Shown: positions 29,836 to 37,717 of the stretch, in pieces | Numbering within the stretch: position 1 is the stretch's first letter | Layout of the letters: every line of letters starts with the position of its first letter | Source: a virus | IMG/VR virus record: IMGVR_UViG_3300047408_000067 | Location: 1 to 64,000 of that record | DNA length: 64,000 nucleotides | Reading direction: 5' to 3' (one strand) | Translations under genes and position numbers: made by a program | The notes under the pieces: generated by a model | What the model was told of the DNA's origin: nothing | The model's input: the letters and a program-made list of their open reading frames with translations, nothing else | Databases searched by the model: none

Positions 29836-30983
29836 TTACGTACCTGTTCATAGGGTACCCCGTAGGATGATAGTTCTAGATACGCTGCTTGAATCAGGTT
29901 CGAATACTTCTCTGGGTCTTTGTTCCAACGGTACTGACAGAAGTTACGCATCATCGGTGCCCTGAGCTCTGGATACTCAGGCAGACCTTCGAATGCTCTT
30001 TCGTCGTCGTGTTGCTTGAAGTCACGGTACGCCTGCAACGTTTGTATCACAGCCCGCCAGTACGGACCTATCACGTTCTCCAATCGTTTGAAGTCGTCGT
30101 GGTGGTACTCTATCTGTTCGCGGATGTTGCGCTCTGCCCTGGTTAGCTCAGTGGCAACTAGCGGACCAGTCTTCATCATTGGCGGTGTGGCTTCGAAATA
30201 CTGGTACAAGTCAAACGGCTTGACGTCTTCGCACTCTCGGTACTTTTCCCGATACACGTGGAAGCTGTCCTGCACTATGAACATATGTCCCATTGGCACA
30301 TGCAATGACGCAGCCACCCACTCCTGGACGTGGCTCCACTGCATAACGTTGTACGGTATCCCCCATACCGCATCGTTGCTACGAATGATTTGCATCCAGT
30401 CCAGCCTGCCTTCTCTTATCATGGCATGGGCATAGACGTTGCAAGCTCTGTCATTTGTCTGGGCCTGGTAGTTATCCCAATACGGGTGGCTGAGAACAAT
30501 ACTAGCCTGTCTGCTGTCGGGGTCTGCCACCAGGGTCTGGATTACATGCTCAAGCTGGTCTATTCCAGAATAATCAAGGCTCTTCCTAGCACCGTAGTCA
30601 TAATGGCGCATTCTATCCCCATACGCCGCATTGAAACCAACTACATCACGCTGCCAATGGGGTGTACCTCTTGGGCCATCACCCTGGATGTCGATGATGC
30701 TACTGTTGTAGAAGGCCAGCGCCTGAGCATCATTCTGCCCCGTGATAATATGCATCGCTTCAACAAGGGCAAACGGCAGATTGATCATTCGACCCATGCA
30801 GGTCGTAACACGCTTTCGTGGGTCCAATATAAGAGCCGTGGTGGGGTGTAGTTCCCTCGTCGTCTTACCCCTTGGAGAGGTCTCGGTACCTTTTGCCATG
30901 AGGGTCTTACAGATGTCGGCGTAGTAGTCGTTTACACCCACTGCCGAGAAGTGCCATGCCTGGGGAATATCAGTTATTGTCAT
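29817..30983 (-). CDS. Thymidylate synthase-fold enzyme, probable dUMP hydroxymethylase
   Basis: 388 residues, longer than bacterial ThyA (about 264). The active-site Cys is at 181 (NDRACNVYAH), followed by IIRSNDAVWGIPYNVMQW (Arg201, Asp204, Asn212) and DSFHVY (His242, Tyr244), the canonical nucleotide-binding positions. Asn212 aligns with the residue that makes ThyA select dUMP (Asp in dCMP hydroxymethylases). It lacks the ThyA PCH tripeptide around the Cys. It could be a thymidylate synthase or, more likely beside a hypermodification operon, a dUMP hydroxymethylase making 5-hmdUMP. Both use methylene-tetrahydrofolate. Preceded by its own promoter at 31004-31033. Confidence 0.8.
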   Translation of the reverse strand: MTITDIPQAWHFSAVGVNDYYADICKTLMAKGTETSPRGKTTRELHPTTALILDPRKRVTTCMGRMINLPFALVEAMHIITGQNDAQALAFYNSSIIDIQGDGPRGTPHWQRDVVGFNAAYGDRMRHYDYGARKSLDYSGIDQLEHVIQTLVADPDSRQASIVLSHPYWDNYQAQTNDRACNVYAHAMIREGRLDWMQIIRSNDAVWGIPYNVMQWSHVQEWVAASLHVPMGHMFIVQDSFHVYREKYRECEDVKPFDLYQYFEATPPMMKTGPLVATELTRAERNIREQIEYHHDDFKRLENVIGPYWRAVIQTLQAYRDFKQHDDERAFEGLPEYPELRAPMMRNFCQYRWNKDPEKYSNLIQAAYLELSSYGVPYEQVRKWLETV

Positions 30984-30999
30984 AGCTTTGTGTGCCTAC

Positions 31000-31455
31000 C
31001 TACATTGTAGCAGCTAAGACTTCTGTATGCCAAACAGGGAAGTACACGTTGGACTTATAGGTATGACCATACCTATTTGCTATCCGCATCTTGCCTTTCC
31101 GCAGCCTGCCCTGCTTGACCAGGTCTTCTAGCATTTGCCATAGACTGTTCTTGTTCTGGAACGTTGTGACCAGTACCAGCTCTTTTGCCGTAAACGGTCC
31201 TAAGACCATAGTGGCATATTCGCAGCACTGCTGATACAAATCATCCAAGGATTTGTCGCGGCCAGATCTCCTCTCGTCAAAGGGTACTTTGCGTTGACAG
31301 TCATTGATAGTGCGGGCTATGTCGTAGCTCAGTGGTATCTGGAACGCGGGACAGTAGTAACCCTCGCCTCTTTCACGAAGCAGCTTACAGTCGAAGCAAG
31401 AGCTAATCCGCCAAGACACCTGCCCACTCTCGTAGTTTTTGGTAGTCCTCTTCAT
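31000..31455 (-). CDS. Zinc site plus winged-helix-like protein
   Basis: 151 residues. CFDCKLLRERGEGYYC and a following Cys (NDCQ) form a metal site; the second half (FTAKELVLVTTFQNKNSLWQ, MLEDLVKQGRLRKG) resembles a winged helix. Likely DNA binding. Overlaps the previous gene by 53 bases in the +1 frame. Confidence 0.55.
   Translation of the reverse strand: MKRTTKNYESGQVSWRISSCFDCKLLRERGEGYYCPAFQIPLSYDIARTINDCQRKVPFDERRSGRDKSLDDLYQQCCEYATMVLGPFTAKELVLVTTFQNKNSLWQMLEDLVKQGRLRKGKMRIANRYGHTYKSNVYFPVWHTEVLAATM
31004..31033 (-). promoter_or_regulatory. Promoter of the TS-fold gene
   Basis: Minus strand TTGGCA, 18 bp, TACAAT. Leader of about 15 nt with AGGTAGG. Confidence 0.65.
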
Positions 31456-31786
31456 ACATGAAGATCCGCCAGTACAGATACTTACCCCTACGGCCTAATG
31501 TCCTGCGGTGGTACACAGCACATATCGCGACGCTGTCAGGGAGCGTCACAACCGCCTTGATACCCCGCAGTATGGCACGCACACTACCGTAGCCCCCAAG
31601 CGAGTCGGTCCTCTTGATCTGGAACGCGTAGAGCTTGCGACCTATCCACACGTTGTCCAGAATCGACCTGCTCTGGCTGCTCCGTATCGCGACCAGGTGG
31701 TACGGGAGCTCCTCCCCTATCCTGCGTATCTCGTTCTCCTTGGTCTGGCCCCAGGCTTTTCTTGAGCCTTTTCTTGTCCACGCCAT
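31403..31786 (-). CDS. Basic protein, possible PD-(D/E)XK-like nuclease
   Basis: 127 residues. ENEIRRIGEELPYHLVAIRS, then a later DN and KLYAFQIKRTDS resemble the E ... D ... (Q)xK arrangement of Holliday-junction-resolvase-type nucleases, but the Gln replaces the usual Glu and this is only a pattern. Basic throughout, so at least nucleic-acid binding is likely. Confidence 0.4.
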   Translation of the reverse strand: MAWTRKGSRKAWGQTKENEIRRIGEELPYHLVAIRSSQSRSILDNVWIGRKLYAFQIKRTDSLGGYGSVRAILRGIKAVVTLPDSVAICAVYHRRTLGRRGKYLYWRIFMYEEDYQKLREWAGVLAD

Positions 31787-31800
31787 GAGGCTTACTCCAA

Positions 31801-32331
31801 TCAGGATGGTACGAAGCAGGTTCTGCAGGTCCAGGGAAAGAACTTTGAAGACGGCCGTCTTTCCATAAGCCGTGGAGCTCTAAGAAGAGACGCCCTTCCA
31901 TCACAGAGGGGGCACCTAACACGAGGTATACGATTGTGTGCCCAGAATGTTCGCCTATGACGTTCGCTAATCCCTTCAGGGCATCCAAGGGACGCCGGGA
32001 TTCCAAGTTTAGGAGAACGTAGAGTGGACTTGCAATGCACGCAGGTCCACACGTCTTGGTCAGGGGTTTGGGCCATGAGGCCCCATTGGTGATAGCGGCG
32101 CTTTGTGATCCAGGTACGCTTTCTGAGGAACTCATTGTATGCTAGCGTCACTCCTTCCGGTGGAAACTTGATTACACAACCAAGGCATCGCTTGGGCGTT
32201 ACCTTGATACCCTGATAGTACGTGAGTAGGATGAAGCATGGACGGCCACACACCACACACGTTCTGCTCTGGCCGCTTTTGGACAGAGTGTAGTTGCTGT
32301 TCTTCAGGATGTGGTCCTCCACTTCAAACAC
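31801..32331 (-). CDS. Triple zinc-ribbon protein, 176 aa
   Basis: CVVCGRPC with CLGC, then CVHCKSTL and CPLCDGRA with CRTC: five or six Cys pairs in separate segments. A basic, Arg-rich protein. Likely nucleic-acid or host-factor binder. Unrecognised. Confidence 0.6.
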   Translation of the reverse strand: MFEVEDHILKNSNYTLSKSGQSRTCVVCGRPCFILLTYYQGIKVTPKRCLGCVIKFPPEGVTLAYNEFLRKRTWITKRRYHQWGLMAQTPDQDVWTCVHCKSTLRSPKLGIPASLGCPEGISERHRRTFWAHNRIPRVRCPLCDGRASLLRAPRLMERRPSSKFFPWTCRTCFVPS

Positions 32332-32893
32332 TAAGACCTCCCCATTGGTCAGCCATCGCTTCGGCTATACCAGGGAAAGTTACGCTTCGTATCTTGCCTC
32401 TGTCAACACTGGTTACCATGTCGAAGAAGCGCGTCTGGAAGCGTTTGGGCACATACTTAGTAGGTCTCAGCAAGGGCAGGTGCCGGAGCCATAAATGTGT
32501 CTTCTTCTGCTCCGTGTCGCCAAACTGCCAGGGATGAATCATCTGGTCTGGCAGTCTAATGCGCGTGCTTATGAGACCCACAGGGTTCTCAATGCAGATA
32601 TAGTATATAGGCGCAGCCATTAGCTCTCGCACAAACGCCAGTGCTTCTCGTGTCTTCGCTGGACGTCCAGGAGCACGGTACCACACTGCGCCTGATATTG
32701 CTAGGTACGTGCAGGGCGGATGCGCTACCATAAGGTCCCAGCCGTCGTGGAGTATATCCCGCACGTCTCCACGGTAGTGGTAGCCAGGGTTGGCTTCACT
32801 ACGCGCCAAATCACAAGAGACAGCAAAATGGCCGCGACGCGCAAACGCATCACGTACACGACCACTAAACTCACAAGCAACCAATACCCGCAC
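32324..32893 (-). CDS. DNA cytosine-methyltransferase-like protein (short)
   Basis: 189 residues, GTG start near the transcription start. MRVLVACEFSGRVRDAFARR is the SAM-binding FxGxG-like start, AHPPCTYLAISGA carries the PPC catalytic motif (residues 59-61) and IENPVGLI the ENP-like motif. It is much shorter than Dcm-type enzymes and lacks an obvious target-recognition domain, as in several phage proteins of this kind. It may be an active methylase or a different SAM-dependent base modifier, such as a C5-pyrimidine enzyme. Confidence 0.7.
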   Translation of the reverse strand: MRVLVACEFSGRVRDAFARRGHFAVSCDLARSEANPGYHYRGDVRDILHDGWDLMVAHPPCTYLAISGAVWYRAPGRPAKTREALAFVRELMAAPIYYICIENPVGLISTRIRLPDQMIHPWQFGDTEQKKTHLWLRHLPLLRPTKYVPKRFQTRFFDMVTSVDRGKIRSVTFPGIAEAMADQWGGLSV

Positions 32894-32901
32894 ACCTACC
32901 C

Positions 32902-32931
32902 ACTATAGCCGCCTAGACTACTCCCCTGCAA
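32902..32931 (-). promoter_or_regulatory. Promoter of the methyltransferase-like operon
   Basis: Minus strand TTGCAG, 18 bp, TATAGT; GTG start 8 bases after the -10. Confidence 0.75.
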
Positions 32932-32965
32932 TCTAGCTTTGAGTAGGTTTTGAGCAGTCCGTGAG

Positions 32966-33526
32966 CTAGGTGCCGCCACCCCGCCCTGAAGCAACGCGCA
33001 TTTCTGCCATCCGCCACATGCTCTCTCGATCCAGGGCATTGACGTACATCTGGAAGTCTTTGGTTAGGGCGTCAAGTGCTTCTTCCAAACGGATAAGGTT
33101 GTCTAACTCTCGCTCCAAGTTGGCAATGCGCTTGCTCGCCTGCACCTTACCCCAGAGTGCATCCACGTAGACTTTGCTGCTACGCTCGGGGGCAAATATG
33201 CGGAAGAGGCGCTTTTTGGATCTGTCTAATATACGCTCTTGCGCTTTCTTCTCACCCCTAGTTATCCCGAGCAATGCGTTCACTCGTGCAAATTGTGCTG
33301 CCCAATACGACTGTAGCGCACGTAGCTCACGCGGCTGAATCATTGTGATGTCGCTGGGAAATGCGTTGTCCTCAGTTATCTCGGGCATCTGCGCCGGAAA
33401 CGGTATGCTCAAGCGCGCCAGAGTCTCAAGTAACTCGGTGCGCGGTACAACCAGTTCCAGGCTGCGGATCATACGTGGGGTCAGCGGGGCTACCGCCGCG
33501 AGGTTAGTATGGTCTTTAGTCGGCAT
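32966..33526 (-). CDS. Hypothetical helical protein, 186 aa
   Basis: MPTKDHTNLAAVAPLTPRMI, then mostly helices, with ERELDNLIRLEEALDALTKD predicted coiled coil. Overlaps the previous gene by 11 bases. Unrecognised. Confidence 0.6.
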   Translation of the reverse strand: MPTKDHTNLAAVAPLTPRMIRSLELVVPRTELLETLARLSIPFPAQMPEITEDNAFPSDITMIQPRELRALQSYWAAQFARVNALLGITRGEKKAQERILDRSKKRLFRIFAPERSSKVYVDALWGKVQASKRIANLERELDNLIRLEEALDALTKDFQMYVNALDRESMWRMAEMRVASGRGGGT

Positions 33527-33857
33527 TTATCCACTCCTTGCCGCAGTCTTGCATGGGGCATCTAGCCAGCACCCCATCCGGAAGGTCGCTACCCCTAAAT
33601 GTCTCAACGACGCTTCCGTCGTGTGGACAGACCAGTGCTACGACGAACCCACGCCGGTTCGCTATCAGTTGTGCCGTTACGAGCTTCTCCTGGTCTGCCT
33701 GGGTCAACGGTATACTCTTCTCTTGGAAGTGCCCGACTGCGCTTCCTAGCGAGCTTCTCCGCCAGTTGAAGTCGACATACCCTGCAACCGGATAGACCTT
33801 CAAACGTCTTGGGGTTCTGGTGTTTCTTGTAGATACCCTTGAGGTGCCAGCAGGCAT
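33516..33857 (-). CDS. Zinc-binding protein (start uncertain)
   Basis: The C-terminal part (RRGFVVALVCPHDGSVVETF ... CPMQDCGKEWINAD) is a convincing knuckle. The reading frame opens at 33857 but overlaps the 33604 gene for 250 bases; a TTG near 33705 (GAGAAGAG upstream) would leave a smaller overlap. It may also be joined to 33604-34092 by a +1 shift. Confidence 0.45.
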   Translation of the reverse strand: MPAGTSRVSTRNTRTPRRLKVYPVAGYVDFNWRRSSLGSAVGHFQEKSIPLTQADQEKLVTAQLIANRRGFVVALVCPHDGSVVETFRGSDLPDGVLARCPMQDCGKEWINAD

Positions 33858-34092
33858 GGCAGAGTACTAGATGCCTCTTTCCAATTTGATGGTATTGCGG
33901 TACGTCCTTGTCGCTGCCGTTAGTGTAGTACCACTTGCGTTCCAGGCAGACATTGCAAGTGTAGTTGCTAATCTGGTCGAGTGTTGCGTCTCTAGTGGGG
34001 TAGAATTTTCCAGGATTCTTGGCTTTCCATTTCTCACGCTCTTTGTAAAGCTGGAGCCAATACCTCTTTTGCCACAAAGCTAGGGTAACCAT
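33604..34092 (-). CDS. Zinc-ribbon protein, 162 aa
   Basis: MVTLALWQKRYWLQLYKERE, then CNVCLERKWY, CHACWHLKG and CRVCRLQLAEK: three Cys pairs and a highly basic C-terminus. Resembles HNH- or recombination-endonuclease-VII-like zinc scaffolds without a certain catalytic His. ATG lies about 4 nt from the predicted transcription start. Confidence 0.5.
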   Translation of the reverse strand: MVTLALWQKRYWLQLYKEREKWKAKNPGKFYPTRDATLDQISNYTCNVCLERKWYYTNGSDKDVPQYHQIGKRHLVLCHACWHLKGIYKKHQNPKTFEGLSGCRVCRLQLAEKLARKRSRALPREEYTVDPGRPGEARNGTTDSEPAWVRRSTGLSTRRKRR

Positions 34093-34102
34093 GTATGCCT
34101 AC

Positions 34103-34132
34103 ATTGTACCCGCTGGGACGGTCTAGCCGCCA
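34103..34132 (-). promoter_or_regulatory. Promoter of the 34092-32966 unit
   Basis: Minus strand TGGCGG, 18 bp, TACAAT; overlaps the 3' end of the nuclease gene. Confidence 0.6.
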
Positions 34133-34941
34133 GCTTGCGTGATACGTAGACAGTTCAGGCTTTGACGGCAATTAGCGAACATACGATCCCCAGGCTGAAC
34201 GTGGCCCTTGGAATCCATAGTGCAGCCGTGCTCTGGCAGCGTACCTTCCTGACGGTGCTTACGCAAGATCTTGTACTGAGCACGTAGCTGTGCGATCAGC
34301 TCTGGGTCCCGATTGATGGGCAGCTCGAAGTACTCTTGCGTATTCTTGTTCTCGAACCAGAGGATCCCTTTGTTGATGTGGAGCGCCTGCATGTAGTTGT
34401 GCAGTTGCCAGCGGTATCCCTGTAGATGCTCTGGTAGCTTGTGCGTTCTCTCCACTTCCTTGAAGGTAGCGTCGTTGGCACCCTTGACATCGATGACGTA
34501 AATTTCCCCACCTATTTCCACCACGTCATCAGGTGTGCCCGCCACATACCACGGAAGATACTCTACAAGCTCCTCTTGCGCGTGTACAGTTAGGTACCCT
34601 GCCCGTTGCATACGCAGGAATATTGTGTGCCATCTAAGATGTCGCCAGTGGCCGTCGTCAAATAGACTGTTGGTACGTGGGTTCTCGTCTATCTTCCCTG
34701 GCATACCATTGATAGCAAGCATCTGCTCGCGTAGGCAGCGCTTAGACCCAGATGGGCTGAAGTAAGTGCGCTGTCTCGGTAGCTTACGGGCCAGAAGTAG
34801 TTTGGCTGCGAACGCAGCTTCCGTCTTACTAAAGTCACCCAAATCCTGGGTGATCATAAACTGGTCTACTAAGGGCGTCAGTATCTTAGTCGGGTCACGC
34901 CTGTTCTTCAGGTACTTCTTTATGTCAAAGCCAGGAGACAT
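34123..34941 (-). CDS. Cas4/RecB-like PD-(D/E)XK nuclease
   Basis: 272 residues. SPSGSKRCLREQ supplies the first Cys, GTPDDVVEIGGEIYVIDVKG is the D ... DxK nuclease core (AGTPDD, VIDVKG), and YRWQLHNYMQALHINK is the QxxxY helix. The C-terminus has GCTMDSKG ... CRQSLNC, matching the Cas4/AddB four-Cys iron-sulfur arrangement. It probably trims DNA ends with the helicases or RecA encoded nearby. Confidence 0.8.
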   Translation of the reverse strand: MSPGFDIKKYLKNRRDPTKILTPLVDQFMITQDLGDFSKTEAAFAAKLLLARKLPRQRTYFSPSGSKRCLREQMLAINGMPGKIDENPRTNSLFDDGHWRHLRWHTIFLRMQRAGYLTVHAQEELVEYLPWYVAGTPDDVVEIGGEIYVIDVKGANDATFKEVERTHKLPEHLQGYRWQLHNYMQALHINKGILWFENKNTQEYFELPINRDPELIAQLRAQYKILRKHRQEGTLPEHGCTMDSKGHVQPGDRMFANCRQSLNCLRITQAGG

Positions 34942-35260
34942 CTCTACACTGCCTGCAAGAGTCCCTGTTGCACCCGTCAGTTTTGACAGGGAAACCCTTC
35001 TTTCTTAGGAACATACTGTCACATTTGCTCAACAGGTGCGGGCTTGGGACCAAGATGATACGCTGCTCCGTCTTGGTGTCCTTGGTTTTGAACCACACCT
35101 TGCGCTTCGTCAGAAACATCAGGCGGTAGTAGCTCTCGTACATCTCGTGGATCCAGGTGCTGCGCTCCCCCACTGGCATGTTCTTGGGCAGTATATATAC
35201 CCACTTCAGGGTTTGAATGCTCGTGGGATCTCCCTGTATTGGAAACGCTCTCGCTTGCAT
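34925..35260 (-). CDS. Zinc-binding basic protein, 111 aa
   Basis: MQARAFPIQGDPTSIQTLKW; the start at 35260 has AGGA five bases upstream. C-terminal CDSMFLRKKGFPVK ... CNRDSCRQC is a Cys cluster. Middle region is helical and basic. Unrecognised. Much of it overlaps the 35019 gene out of frame. Confidence 0.5.
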   Translation of the reverse strand: MQARAFPIQGDPTSIQTLKWVYILPKNMPVGERSTWIHEMYESYYRLMFLTKRKVWFKTKDTKTEQRIILVPSPHLLSKCDSMFLRKKGFPVKTDGCNRDSCRQCRDVSWL

Positions 35261-35396
35261 AGCAGTCCTGACATATGATGATCTGAGGCAGTGTGCAGCC
35301 AGACGGTCCCCGCCACATGACACACGTCGCTCTTGGGTAGACAATAACCTCACACTCTATACAGCGTAGATTATAGTGTCTGTGGTAACCTGCCAC
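35019..35396 (-). CDS. Zinc-ribbon ORF, N-terminal half credible
   Basis: GTG start (TAGTG overlap): MAGYHRHYNLRCIECEVIVY ... CQDCYASE is a ribbon in the first 45 residues. From about 35260 it overlaps the next gene by 240 bases in a different frame, so the C-terminal half may be fortuitous or the two may be joined by a +1 shift. Confidence 0.4.
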   Translation of the reverse strand: MAGYHRHYNLRCIECEVIVYPRATCVMWRGPSGCTLPQIIICQDCYASESVSNTGRSHEHSNPEVGIYTAQEHASGGAQHLDPRDVRELLPPDVSDEAQGVVQNQGHQDGAAYHLGPKPAPVEQM

Positions 35397-35686
35397 TACC
35401 CTACCAGTGTACCACGGCGAGCGTTCTTTATGCGCGCTTGAATCGCACCAGTGTAGATCACGAACTTCTCAAACTGATCTTCCAGGTAGGCCAGTTCTTG
35501 AATCAGTTCGTCACGGGTGGGATGTTGGAAACCCTGCATACGTGAGCTTTCGATGTCGTCCTGACACATGACCACAAACTGTTTGAGAGCGTCGTAGCAT
35601 CCCTGGAGAGACCCGTGGGAGGTCCCTGGCAAGATGGAAATATTGCACGACGGACAGACCAAGGGCGCAGTATCATGATCATTCAT
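35396..35686 (-). CDS. Zinc-knuckle helical protein, 96 aa
   Basis: MNDHDTAPLVCPSCNISILP: one CxxC near the N-terminus, then helices (DELIQELAYLEDQFEKFVIY). ATGA overlap fixes the start at 35686. Unrecognised. Confidence 0.6.
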   Translation of the reverse strand: MNDHDTAPLVCPSCNISILPGTSHGSLQGCYDALKQFVVMCQDDIESSRMQGFQHPTRDELIQELAYLEDQFEKFVIYTGAIQARIKNARRGTLVG

Positions 35687-36024
35687 GAGATGGCCAGATT
35701 TTGGCGATGGACCATTTCGGCTGGCAGGACCACCAGGTCTATAGGAGAACCCTCTATTTGGTGAAAGGTAATCTGTATACATGGTGCCAGACCTTCTTTG
35801 GAAGCTGCACGTTGAAGCAGTTTCCAGTCTGCCACGCGAATGCTAAATGATAGGCGTTCGGTCTCCTTGTTGTCCGTTAGTAGCTCGTCGTCCTTGACGT
35901 CAAACTTGGCATGCCAGAATCTACCTGATGACGGCTGAGCACGGCCCACTCGTGCTTTCGCCCATGCCTGTTCGTGACGCTTGTTATCCTTCGTGGGCTT
36001 ATCTGCCCACTTAGGACGACTCAT
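35683..36024 (-). CDS. Hypothetical protein, 113 aa
   Basis: MSRPKWADKPTKDNKRHEQA, a basic tail followed by a beta-rich second half (RLSFSIRVADWKLLQRAASK). The 3' end carries GGCCAGATTTTGGCG. Unrecognised. Confidence 0.6.
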   Translation of the reverse strand: MSRPKWADKPTKDNKRHEQAWAKARVGRAQPSSGRFWHAKFDVKDDELLTDNKETERLSFSIRVADWKLLQRAASKEGLAPCIQITFHQIEGSPIDLVVLPAEMVHRQNLAIS

Positions 36025-36292
36025 CGTCAGGCGCTGGATGCATGTGCATCATCTCGTGCTGGAGCTTGGCCTGCCACCACATACCATGCCAGTCTCGCGC
36101 GAGGATAAACGCCTTACTGTAGTGAAATCCAGACGCCTGCAATTTCTCGAAGTACATGTGAAACATCTGGGCCAGTTCGTCCAGCCCTTGCCCCACTTGA
36201 TCGCCTTCGTGCGTCGTGCTCAAACCGCGCAGGAATTCCTCAACTGCATCACCGATCGGTTGGTCGTCTTTTGGTTCTTGTTTCCTAGGCAT
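36011..36292 (-). CDS. Hypothetical helical protein, 93 aa
   Basis: MPRKQEPKDDQPIGDAVEEF; helices with Trp-rich end (ARDWHGMWWQAKLQHEMMHM). Overlaps both neighbours slightly. Unrecognised. Confidence 0.6.
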   Translation of the reverse strand: MPRKQEPKDDQPIGDAVEEFLRGLSTTHEGDQVGQGLDELAQMFHMYFEKLQASGFHYSKAFILARDWHGMWWQAKLQHEMMHMHPAPDDESS

Positions 36293-36572
36293 TCGTTGGC
36301 CAATCTGGATCTGGAATCGGTGCAACATCGCCCGTCATAGCGGGTAGTATGTCGGCACTATGGGTAAGTATAACACCCTGAACGTTGGCAGTACAATCAG
36401 CGTGGTTGACCATGTGAGTGACAGTTTGCAGGTTATCTGTGATGTCCACCATAAGGTCTTGGACCATCTGCTCACTGACTTCAGGCCCCAACGTAAGTTG
36501 GATCAGCACTTCACCAGGGTCGGGTGCTGGCACCACTGATTGGGGTGCTACTTCAATGTCTTTAGTCGCCAC
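36285..36572 (-). CDS. Hypothetical acidic protein, 95 aa
   Basis: GTG start overlapping the recA stop: M(V)ATKDIEVAPQSVVPAPDP. Short alpha/beta protein with an Asp/Pro-rich end. May act with RecA by position; unrecognised. Confidence 0.55.
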   Translation of the reverse strand: MATKDIEVAPQSVVPAPDPGEVLIQLTLGPEVSEQMVQDLMVDITDNLQTVTHMVNHADCTANVQGVILTHSADILPAMTGDVAPIPDPDWPTNA

Positions 36573-37599
36573 TCTGTCCTCGCATCTTCACTGCCGCTTC
36601 TAGCAGACGTGCCAGCTTGGGTTCGCGTTCCAGCTTGTTGAGGAAGGCCAAGCGCATCGCAGGTGGTGTCCACTTGGTACCGTAGCGGAGGCCAGTTTGT
36701 TCTACTACACCGACTTCCAGCCCTAGTTGTAGTAGTTCGCTGTATCGATCCACCGCACGTAGCTCGAAAAGGTACCGGAAAGAACCGTCTCTTTCCGCGT
36801 TCGCGCCCGTTTTGTCCTTCTCAACGCGGACCCGTACGACACGTCCAATAGTACCATCTTTCTCAACGACCTTACCGTTTTCAACTTTGCGGGTCTTTCC
36901 TTTGATTGCCTCACCCTTTCGAAAATCGACACGTTGAGAAGCAAAGAAACCAAACGCTCTTCCACCGACGGGTTTTTCTGGGTTGCCATAGTGAACCCCG
37001 ACGTTTTCTCGCACCTGGTTTATCAAGACGACAGCAGTTCCGCCAGAGTTTACAGCGTTCCACTTGCGCGCCATCTTGCTGGTTAGCTTCCCCATTTTAC
37101 CCATTTGGGAAGCCTCTGCGGATTCCTCCAGCTCGTCCTTTGGTACCAGTGCGGCTATACTGTCCACCCCAACTACTTCGAATTTACCTGAGCGTATGAG
37201 TGTCTCACCAACATCGATTATCTCCTCGCCCACTTCCAGGTCGCCAACCATAGTGAGCGCGCTCAGGTCTATTCCCAGGCGGGCCGCGTGCAGAGGATCG
37301 AAGCTATGCTCCGCATCCATCAAGGCGCAGTTGAGTCCCGCCTGCTGTGCCAGCGCTATTGTCCTGTACAAGGCATGACTCTTCAGGGCTGCATACTGGC
37401 CGTAGAATTCGGTTATACGACCCAATGCGATCCCGCCACCCAAGAGAAAATCCAGAGTCAGTATCCCAGTCGAGATTCTCCGGATCTGGAACTTCGGGTC
37501 CGATGCGCGGAAGAGCACCTGCTTCCCGAACCTCTTCTGCAATATCGTCTGCACTTCCGCTAGTTGTGTGGGCGCAAGTGTGGCAGACTTCGACTTCAT
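36562..37599 (-). CDS. RecA/UvsX-family recombinase
   Basis: 345 residues. RecA core: RISTGILTLDFLLGGGIALG (core start), Walker A EFYGQYAALKSHAL (residues 65-77), MDAEHSF, VVGVDSIAALVPKDELE (Walker B), and TAVVLINQVRENVGVHYGNP, then GGRAFGFFASQRVDF (L2/allosteric region). The Walker A glycine before Lys is Leu (ALKS), as in UvsX-type phage recombinases (FKS in T4 UvsX). It loads on ssDNA and drives strand exchange or replication restart. Good ribosome site (AGAAGGTGGTCT). Confidence 0.9.
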   Translation of the reverse strand: MKSKSATLAPTQLAEVQTILQKRFGKQVLFRASDPKFQIRRISTGILTLDFLLGGGIALGRITEFYGQYAALKSHALYRTIALAQQAGLNCALMDAEHSFDPLHAARLGIDLSALTMVGDLEVGEEIIDVGETLIRSGKFEVVGVDSIAALVPKDELEESAEASQMGKMGKLTSKMARKWNAVNSGGTAVVLINQVRENVGVHYGNPEKPVGGRAFGFFASQRVDFRKGEAIKGKTRKVENGKVVEKDGTIGRVVRVRVEKDKTGANAERDGSFRYLFELRAVDRYSELLQLGLEVGVVEQTGLRYGTKWTPPAMRLAFLNKLEREPKLARLLEAAVKMRGQSGD

Positions 37600-37702
37600 A
37601 GACCACCTTCTTCAGTTGCTCTTCCGTGCGGGGTTCTAGACACGTGAAGCAGCGATGCAGTGGCGCAACTGCTCTGCGCTTCCTCAGAAAATCTAACATC
37701 AT
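37304..37702 (-). CDS. Zinc-ribbon ORF overlapping recA
   Basis: MMLDFLRKRRAVAPLHRCFT: CFTC and CHTC near residues 18-41 give a ribbon; AGGAGG precedes the start by 10 bases. From 37599 the frame overlaps recA by 295 bases in the +1 relation and may be fortuitous. A small real zinc-ribbon protein of 60 residues or so is likely. Confidence 0.45.
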   Translation of the reverse strand: MMLDFLRKRRAVAPLHRCFTCLEPRTEEQLKKVVYEVEVCHTCAHTTSGSADDIAEEVREAGALPRIGPEVPDPENLDWDTDSGFSLGWRDRIGSYNRILRPVCSPEESCLVQDNSAGTAGGTQLRLDGCGA

Positions 37703-37717
37703 CAGTACATTCCTCCT

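Noticed and set aside
31584-32135. 183-codon minus-strand frame overlapping the zinc protein
   Set aside because: Lies in another frame of two better supported genes.
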